DNA of 64,000 nucleotides from Orientallactaga sibirica (Eukaryota > Chordata > Mammalia > Rodentia > Dipodidae). The stretch spans positions 186,001 to 250,000 of the forward strand of contig JAEOAD010001942.1 in NCBI GenBank assembly GCA_036365145.1. The letters run 5' to 3'. Shown piece by piece: positions 57,790 to 64,000 of the stretch; positions within the stretch are counted from its first letter, which is position 1, and each line of letters starts with the position of its first letter. The translations under genes were made by a program, and so were the position numbers. Under the pieces are notes generated by a model. The model was not told where the DNA came from, searched no databases, and worked only from the letters and a program-made list of their open reading frames with translations.

Positions 57790-59110
57790 AAATGGCACCT
57801 GGTGACAGAAATAAGAAAGAGGGTGTCAGGATACAGAATCAACACACAAAAATCAGTAGCCTTTCTACATGCAAAGGACAAATATAAGAGAAAGAAATCA
57901 GTGAGACCATCCCATTTTCAATAGCAAACAACAGCAACAAAAAAATACCTTGGAATAACCCTAACCAAGGATGTGAAAGACCTATATAATAAAAACATTT
58001 TTTAAAAAACTCAAGAAAGAAATTGAGGAGGACTTGAGAAGATGGAAAGACCTCCTATGTTCCTGGGTATGTAGAATTAATACTGTGAAAATGGCAATTC
58101 TACCAAAAGCAATATACAGATTTAATGTGATACCACTGAAAATTCTAACATCATTCTTCACAGAGATAGAAAAAAATGATCTCAAAATTCATATAGAATG
58201 GCAGAAGGCCTCAGATATCCAAACATGTCCTCAGCAAAAGAAATACCTCTGAAGGTTATCACCATACCTGATATAAAGCTATAATACAAAGCTATAGTAA
58301 CAAAAACAGCATAGTATTGCCATAAAAATAGAAACAAAAACCAGTGGAGCAGAATTGAAGACCCAGACCTTAGGTCAAGTAACTACAGCTACTTGATCTT
58401 TGACAAAGGTGGAAATAAAGTAGATTAGAGAAAAGAAAGCATCTTCAATGAATGGTGCTGGACAAATTGGATAACTATATTAGAAAAAATGAAACTAGAC
58501 CCACTCATCTCACCATATACAAAAACTCAAGTCCAAATGAATTAAAGACCTCAATACAAAACCTGAAATTCTTCTCATACTGGACAGGAAAATAGGAGGC
58601 ACTCTTCACAATATAAGAGTGTGAAAAGACTTCCTGAGCAAAACCCAGTAGCCCAGGAAATTCAACAATAACTCAACCAACACCCCCAACACACACACAT
58701 AAAAAGCTTTTGCACAGACAAACATACCATAAGCAAAGCCAATAGATTACCCACCGAATGGGAGAATATCTTTGCCAGCTATACAAATGACAGAAGCGTA
58801 ATATCTAGAATCTGCAAAGAACTCAAATACCAAATCAGATATCCAGAAACATAGAAACTCCCAAGACCTCATCACTGAAATAGAACTAAAATGAACCCAA
58901 CATGGCTCAGGGAAATTTGCGGAAGAGGGGGTGGAAAGATTGTTAGAGCCATAAGTTGGGTCATTATGCACAGAGACATTGCCTCTCCCCCATAACTGAT
59001 GGCTACCCCCACAATGCAAGACCCACATACTCCATGGGGGGAGGACAAGGAGAAGGCTAACGATGGTACCATCATGGCTGTATACACACTATATATATAA
59101 CTAATAAAAA
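57790..59110 (+). mobile_element. L1 ORF2 C-terminal part and 3' UTR, plus
   Basis: Fragments such as [20 protein letters not shown] (near 58040) and [10 protein letters not shown] are typical of ORF2 after the RT domain. The 3' UTR from about 58860 ends in TAATAAAAAAAATT at 59101. There are many stops. It is 5'-truncated. Confidence 0.82.
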
Positions 59111-59139
59111 AAATTAAAAACAAACTGGTCAGGCACCAA

Positions 59140-59740
59140 TCAAGAACTTAAGAAAGTAAAATCATTCCAGAAGGGAAGCTACTTTGTTGTTTGATTAAAT
59201 GGATATGTTGTGATGATCAAATTACCCTCTAAGTATTTATGTTTACACACATAAATTAGTGCTGCTCACATCTTCGGTCAGAGAAGCTTCTTTTTGTCAA
59301 TAATGGTGATTACTGGGGAGATAAAAACCTTATCACACTGCAGAGAATTACTGAGTATTGAATTTTCAATGCTAAATGAGATATTTTTACCACGCCCTGC
59401 AAGGCTCAGTGAATATTATGGAAGAGAATGCAGAAAGAATATAAGAACTAGAGAACAGGTAAGAGTGCTTTGGAGCACTGTCCAAACAGGGAATGGCTGT
59501 TGCATTTATGACCTTACAGCAGCTGTCATTACCTGAATATTGACCCCACTAACATTCCAGATGGAGGAGGGTAAAAAAAAAAAAAAAAAAAAAAACATCA
59601 AAATAAAAGAGGGACTAGTTGGAAAGAAGAAGGGGTTCAGTGAAAGAGGAATGTGAAGGGACAGAAGAAGGTAAAATGGGTTTAGTGATCAAAATACACT
59701 ATGTACATGTATGTACAGTGTCACCCATTAATGTTTTTTA
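59140..59740. other. Intergenic, no gene
   Basis: An A run at 59573-59596 and no other recognised signal. Confidence 0.5.
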
Positions 59741-59744
59741 AAGA

Positions 59745-61720
59745 GCTGGAGAGAGAGCTAAACAATAAAAAACTAAACAATAAAAAAAAAAATCAAACAA
59801 CCCACCCCCCAAATGGGGCAAAGGACTGAATAAGGAGTTCTCAGAGGAAGAAATACAAATGACTAACACACTCTTAAGAAAATGTTCAACATCCCTAACC
59901 ATTAGGAAAATGCTAATTAAAACTACTATAGGATTCTACCTTACTCCAGTAAGGATTGCAATCATTAAAAAATCAAATAACAACAAATTTTGGCAAGATG
60001 TGGGGAAAGAGAAGCCCTCATTCACTGTTGGTAGGAATGGAAGCTGGTAGAACCACTATGGAAATCAATATGGAGACTCCTAAAAAGAATGAATATAGAC
60101 CTACCAACAGACCCAGTCATTCCCTTACTGGACATTTATCCTAAGTGCTCCATCCTTCACTACAGAGATATTTGCTCAACACTGTTTATACCTATTCAAT
60201 TCATAATGGCTAAGGACTAGAATCAACCCTGGTACCCATCAGTGGATGAATGGATAAAGAAGTTGTGGTACATTTACACAATGGAATTCTACTCAGCAGT
60301 AAGAGAAAAATGATACAATGAAATTTGTAGAAAAATGGACAGACTTGAAACAGACCATATTCAGTAATCTCACAATCACAGAAAGACAAATGCTTCATGG
60401 TATCATTCATCTGTGATTCCTTACATGGACCAGCTCAAATTGCTATACCTGGTAAGCAACTCAAGGTCCAGATAATTGGGATGGAAGGGTTTGAAGGGAG
60501 GGGAAGGAGTGTGTGGGGGTAAACAAACACAAAACAAAATCCAAAATAAACTGGTATCATAGAAACCTTTATCCTTGAAGATAGACAAAAAGATATAACC
60601 TTTAACAGAAGGGACAGCACCTGAAAAGAAAAGTGCTGGAGAGGGTAGGATGAAGCCTAACCTTAACCTTCTTTTCTGGCCTCCAAGTACCAGAAATCAG
60701 TTGCTACCCACAATGAGCTGTTGATCTGAGAGACCTACAAGGTTCCCAAAACAAGACAGGCTTCTGTCAAAGCACTTGATTACCCACCCGATGCAAAAGG
60801 TAAGGCCCTATTGCTGAAGACACCATATGCTGTTGACATAGAGTATGGAGAGACCTGGATAGAATCTGGAAGAGAGCCAGTCTCCAGACAGTTAACCTGT
60901 ATAGTGCTAGAAAGCACTACATGAGCTACTGGGAGACAGTGGCCAACAACAGTCTGAGCATCCACAGGTCTAAGCTACTCAGAAGCCAATACCTTGACAG
61001 TATGCACATGCCAATGCAATAGTGGCACACAGCCATGGTGGGTAACCCATAGCTTTCTGATTGGCTAAGAGATCTCCTCAGTGTAAAGGCACACGTAACT
61101 GGAACTGGGAACCAGATCTCCTGTGTCTCCTATAGAGACAAAGATTATGTTTTCCAGTGTCAAGTTCTCACTAGTCTTTGGCTAAAAGTGGGGCTCTGTA
61201 CATCAAATTCTCCCCAAATTAATAATGCTTATCCCATTTAAACTATGCTGATTTCACTCTTCATTGGAGAATCTGTTGGTTTTTTTTTTTTTTTCCAGAA
61301 GGTAGCAAGACCCCAGGAGATAAACTACCCCTTACACTTCAACCAAGTCCCAGCTGAAACTATGGAGGAATTGGGGAGTTGATCAAGAGTGCTGCTTCCA
61401 TGGTGAACCTGACAATCAGCACCAGCATAAAGGAGACAGATCCTGCAGACACTCAACGCCTACCAAAGCAGAGATCCAGAAGCTCCTTAGAACTCATCAC
61501 TGAAGTTGACTTAAAACTCACCCTCCATGGCTTGGGGAATTTTGCAGAAGAGGGAGTAGAAAGACTGTTAACAGCCACAGGTTAAGACATCAATCCCAGA
61601 GACATTGCCTTCCCAAAAAACTGACTGCTGTTCCCACAATGCATAAACCACAACCCCATGGAGAAGACATGCAACACCACTGAGGAGGTTCTTCAGCAGA
61701 ATGGGGGCAGGTCTGAGGGA
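59745..61720 (+). mobile_element. L1 ORF2 end and long 3' UTR, plus, truncated at V fragment
   Basis: 59860-60420 carries ORF2 C-terminal pieces (LRKCSTSLTIRKM, FYLTPVRIA). The 3' UTR runs on to about 61720, with GAGACATTGCCTTCCC and CCCACAATGCATAAACCACA. It breaks off where the IGKV4-like fragment begins. Confidence 0.8.
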
Positions 61721-61756
61721 AAAGGGGGTACCAACACATGATGTATCCATTTGAAA

Positions 61757-62018
61757 TATGTTTCCATGACCTGCACAGCCAGCACAAGCATAGGCACTAG
61801 TTACTTACTTGCACTGGTACCAACAGAAGCCAGGAGCCTCTCCCAAGCTCCTGATTTATAGCACATCAAACCGGCCTTCTGGAGTCCCAGCTCGCTTCAG
61901 TGGCAGTGGGTCTGGGACCTCTTACTCTCTCACCATCAGCGGCGTGGAGCCTGAAGATGCTGCCACTGTCAACAGCACAGTAGTCCACCCACTGTCAACA
62001 GACTGGCAGTAATCCACC
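61757..62018 (+). pseudogene. IGKV4-like fragment embedded in L1 3' UTR
   Basis: The fragment begins in framework 1 (VSMTCTAS with Cys23). A 4 bp duplication (TACTTACT) in CDR1 shifts the frame before [19 protein letters not shown]. It continues as [20 protein letters not shown] and VEPEDAAT. The seven bases carrying Tyr-Tyr-Cys88 are missing before the CAACAGCACAG CDR3 start. The CDR3 region is then partly duplicated. The motif resembles mouse IGKV4 genes. Leader, promoter and framework 1 start are absent. L1 3' UTR sequence flanks both sides. Confidence 0.85.
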
Positions 62019-62025
62019 CACAGTG
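62019..62025 (+). promoter_or_regulatory. Isolated RSS heptamer
   Basis: CACAGTG directly ends the IGKV4-like fragment. The nonamer position (62038-62046) holds L1 sequence, so half the RSS was cut off. Confidence 0.65.
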
Positions 62026-62215
62026 CAGAAAGATTGTTAGAGCCATGAGCTGGGTCATTATACACATATAATTGCTTCTCCCACATAACTGATGGCTCTG
62101 GGAAAAAGGCAAGACCCACATTATCCATAGCAAAAGGAAAGGGGAGAAGGCTTATATTGAACCATCATGGCTGTATATATACATATACATAACTAAAAAA
62201 AATATATTTTTAAAA
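62026..62215 (+). mobile_element. L1 3' UTR end, plus
   Basis: It restarts at GCAGAAAGATTGTTAGAGCC, a point already passed by the left copy near 61555, and ends at ACATAACTAAAAAAAATATA. Confidence 0.8.
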
Positions 62216-62429
62216 GAACAGAGAATTGAACTGGAGGCAACAAAAAAACACCCCTGCCCTATCCATGGGGGCCATGAGAACCTCTGAGCATGGGGAAACC
62301 AGGGGTGTGATCTGGTTGCAAGGGGAGGTGGGAAAGAGCTATGAAATGAATTTATAAGCAAATCCACACACCACTGGCCTCACTCATTACAGAACTCAAT
62401 AAACAAATGTTATCTATGGATGAGAGTAC

Positions 62430-63990
62430 TATTCAAATCCCTCTGCATCATAGGATACACTTCGATAGATAGAGCCATCAGAATAAAAGTATCAGATAAA
62501 ATGCAAACTGTCTCTTAGGGTGGCCTCTTACTATAACAAGTGAATAAAAGAGAGCCATTCAGTTAAAATGGATATTCAAGCTCATCCTCAGCAAAAGCAA
62601 CCTCTGGAGGCATCACCATTACACGGATCTAAAGCTATGTTTGCAAAGCCATTGTAATAAAACAACATGGTACTGGCATAAAAACAGGAATATAGACCAA
62701 TGGAACAGAGGTGAGACCCAGACTTTGGTTCAAGAGTAACTACAGCTACTTGATATTTGAAAAAGGCCCTACCAATGCAGAATGGAGAAAAGACAGCATC
62801 TTCAACAAATGGTGCTGGACAAACTGACAACCATATGTAGGAAAATGAAACTCAACCCACACATCTCTCCATGCACACAAAAATCAAGTCCAAATGGATC
62901 AAAGACCTTAATATAAAACCAGAAATTCTGCTACTACTGGAAGAAAATAGGAGGAACCTTCTGAGACATAAGAGTGGGAAAAGATTCCTGAACAAAACCC
63001 CAGCAGCTCAGGAAATTAAACAATCACTCAACCATTGGGATCTCATGAAGCTGAAAAGCTTTTTCACTGGCAAATATACTATAACCAAAGCCAGCAGATT
63101 ACCCACAGAATGGGAGAAAATTTTCACCAGCTATACATCTGACAGAGGCCTAATTTCTAGAATCTACAAAGAACTCCAAAACCTAAACAATAAATCACCA
63201 AACAACCCACTCACAAAGTGGGGCAGAGAACTGCACAGGCAGTTCTCAGAGGAAGAAATACAAATAGCAAGGGCACATTTAAGAAAATGTTCAACATCCC
63301 TAAATCAGGAAATGCAAATTAAAACAACTATGAGATTCCACCTTACCCCAGTAAGGATGGCTAACATTAAACAACAACAACATAAAAAAAAAAAAAAACA
63401 ACAATAAAAACAAATGCTGGATGGAGGCTGTGGAGAAATAGGAACAAGTTTTCACTGTTGGTGGAATGTAAAATGGTTCAACCATTAATGAAAGCTATAT
63501 GGAGACTCCTGGAAAAGGATGACCATAGCCTACCAATGGATCCAGTTATTCCTTACTGGGCATTTACCCTAAAGGCTCCAAGCCTCAGACCAGAGACATT
63601 TGTCAACCATGTTTTTAGCTGCTCAATCATAATAGCACAAAGCTGGAATCAACCCAGGTGTCCATCAGTAGATGAATGGATAACCAAGATGTTATATATC
63701 TATACTATGGAATTCTACATTAGCAGTAAGGAAATATGAAATAAGGAAATTTGAAAAAATGGTCAAACATGGAACAGATCATCCTCAGTGAGCTCACCCA
63801 ATCACAAAAGATAAGTGTCACATGGTCTTGTTTATCTGTCACTTCCTAACCTGAATCCACCTGACATGCAGCCAAACCTAATAAACACTCTGAGGACCAG
63901 AAAAGAGGGAGGGTGGGATGGAGGGAGGGTAAGGGTGGGAGGGAATGAGAGGGTGGGAGGGGAATGAGATGGGGAGGGAGGACAAGGGGG
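62430..63990 (+). mobile_element. L1 ORF2 C-terminal part, plus
   Basis: 62871-63407 is an open frame of 178 codons with KIKSKWIKDLNIKPEI, LPTEWEKIFTSYTSDRGLIS and LRKCSTSLNQEMQIKTTMRF, the conserved tail of mammalian L1 ORF2 past the RT domain. The part before it (62580-62870) is frame-broken, and 63410-63850 continues the end of ORF2 (VHCWWECKMVQPL) with frameshifts. The G-rich end (63900-63990) starts the 3' UTR. It is 5'-truncated and inactive. Confidence 0.87.
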
Positions 63991-64000
63991 ATACAAATTG

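Noticed and set aside
1..64000. J kappa, C kappa, kappa-deleting element or 23-RSS
   Set aside because: I looked for J motifs (FGxGT followed by a donor) and for 23 bp spacer RSS and saw none, but this by-eye scan could miss diverged copies.
1..64000. A novel defence or toxin-like system
   Set aside because: All coding signals resolve to Ig V segments or retroelement fragments.

Overview
This window is mammalian, most likely rodent, germline DNA from the immunoglobulin kappa variable (IGKV) locus. The organism is inferred from interspersed repeats. Two short-repeat families recur: a tRNA-derived B2-like SINE opening GGCTGGAGAGATGGCTTAGC, and a B1-like 7SL-derived SINE. L1 pieces also recur. 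The SINE forms resemble those of jerboas (Dipodidae), but that assignment is from memory and tentative. There are no bacterial-type genes, no CRISPR array and no operons. No J or C kappa segments were seen.

Six V genes look intact, all on the minus strand at about 5.3, 11.7, 18.6, 22.9, 30.8 and 43.3 kb. They form one family. The diagnostic LLIKYAS framework 2/CDR2 and the IVLTQSP start resemble human IGKV6 and mouse IGKV5. Each has a 46-49 bp leader exon with a GT donor, an AG acceptor, a roughly 295 bp V exon with Cys23, Trp35 and Cys88, and a 12-spacer recombination signal (RSS). Each also has a perfect octamer about 100 bp upstream of the ATG. An invariant CAGCAGAGGGAGAC block, resembling a CTCF core, sits 63-79 bp beyond the octamer.

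Alternating with them are decayed IGKV2-like pseudogenes and relics at 6.3, 9.5, 15.9, 17.6 (intron only), 21.7, 40.7 and 46.6 kb. Gene, companion relic and flanks recur as diverged tandem duplications. On the plus strand lie an orphan leader exon (4.77 kb), an IGKV1-like pseudogene (56.5-57.06 kb) and an IGKV4-like fragment caught inside L1 3' UTR sequence (61.76-62.03 kb). The orientation change implies at least one inversion in the locus history.

The rest is transposon-rich spacer. Two solo LTRs each have TG...CA ends and 6 bp target duplications (31.77-32.19 and 40.17-40.54 kb). An L1 ORF1 region is split by a SINE (28.0-29.15 kb). L1 ORF2 and 3' UTR fragments fill 49.8-54.9 and 57.8-64 kb. 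MaLR-like LTR pieces, dozens of SINEs and several microsatellites make up much of the remainder. The V genes act as recombination donors: RAG joins one 12-RSS to a 23-RSS of a J segment outside this window, and splicing joins leader to V exon.

I found no novel molecular system. The most interesting signals are the conserved CTCF-like/E-box module upstream of every intact gene, the contrast between an all-intact and an all-dead family, and several distinct modes of RSS decay.
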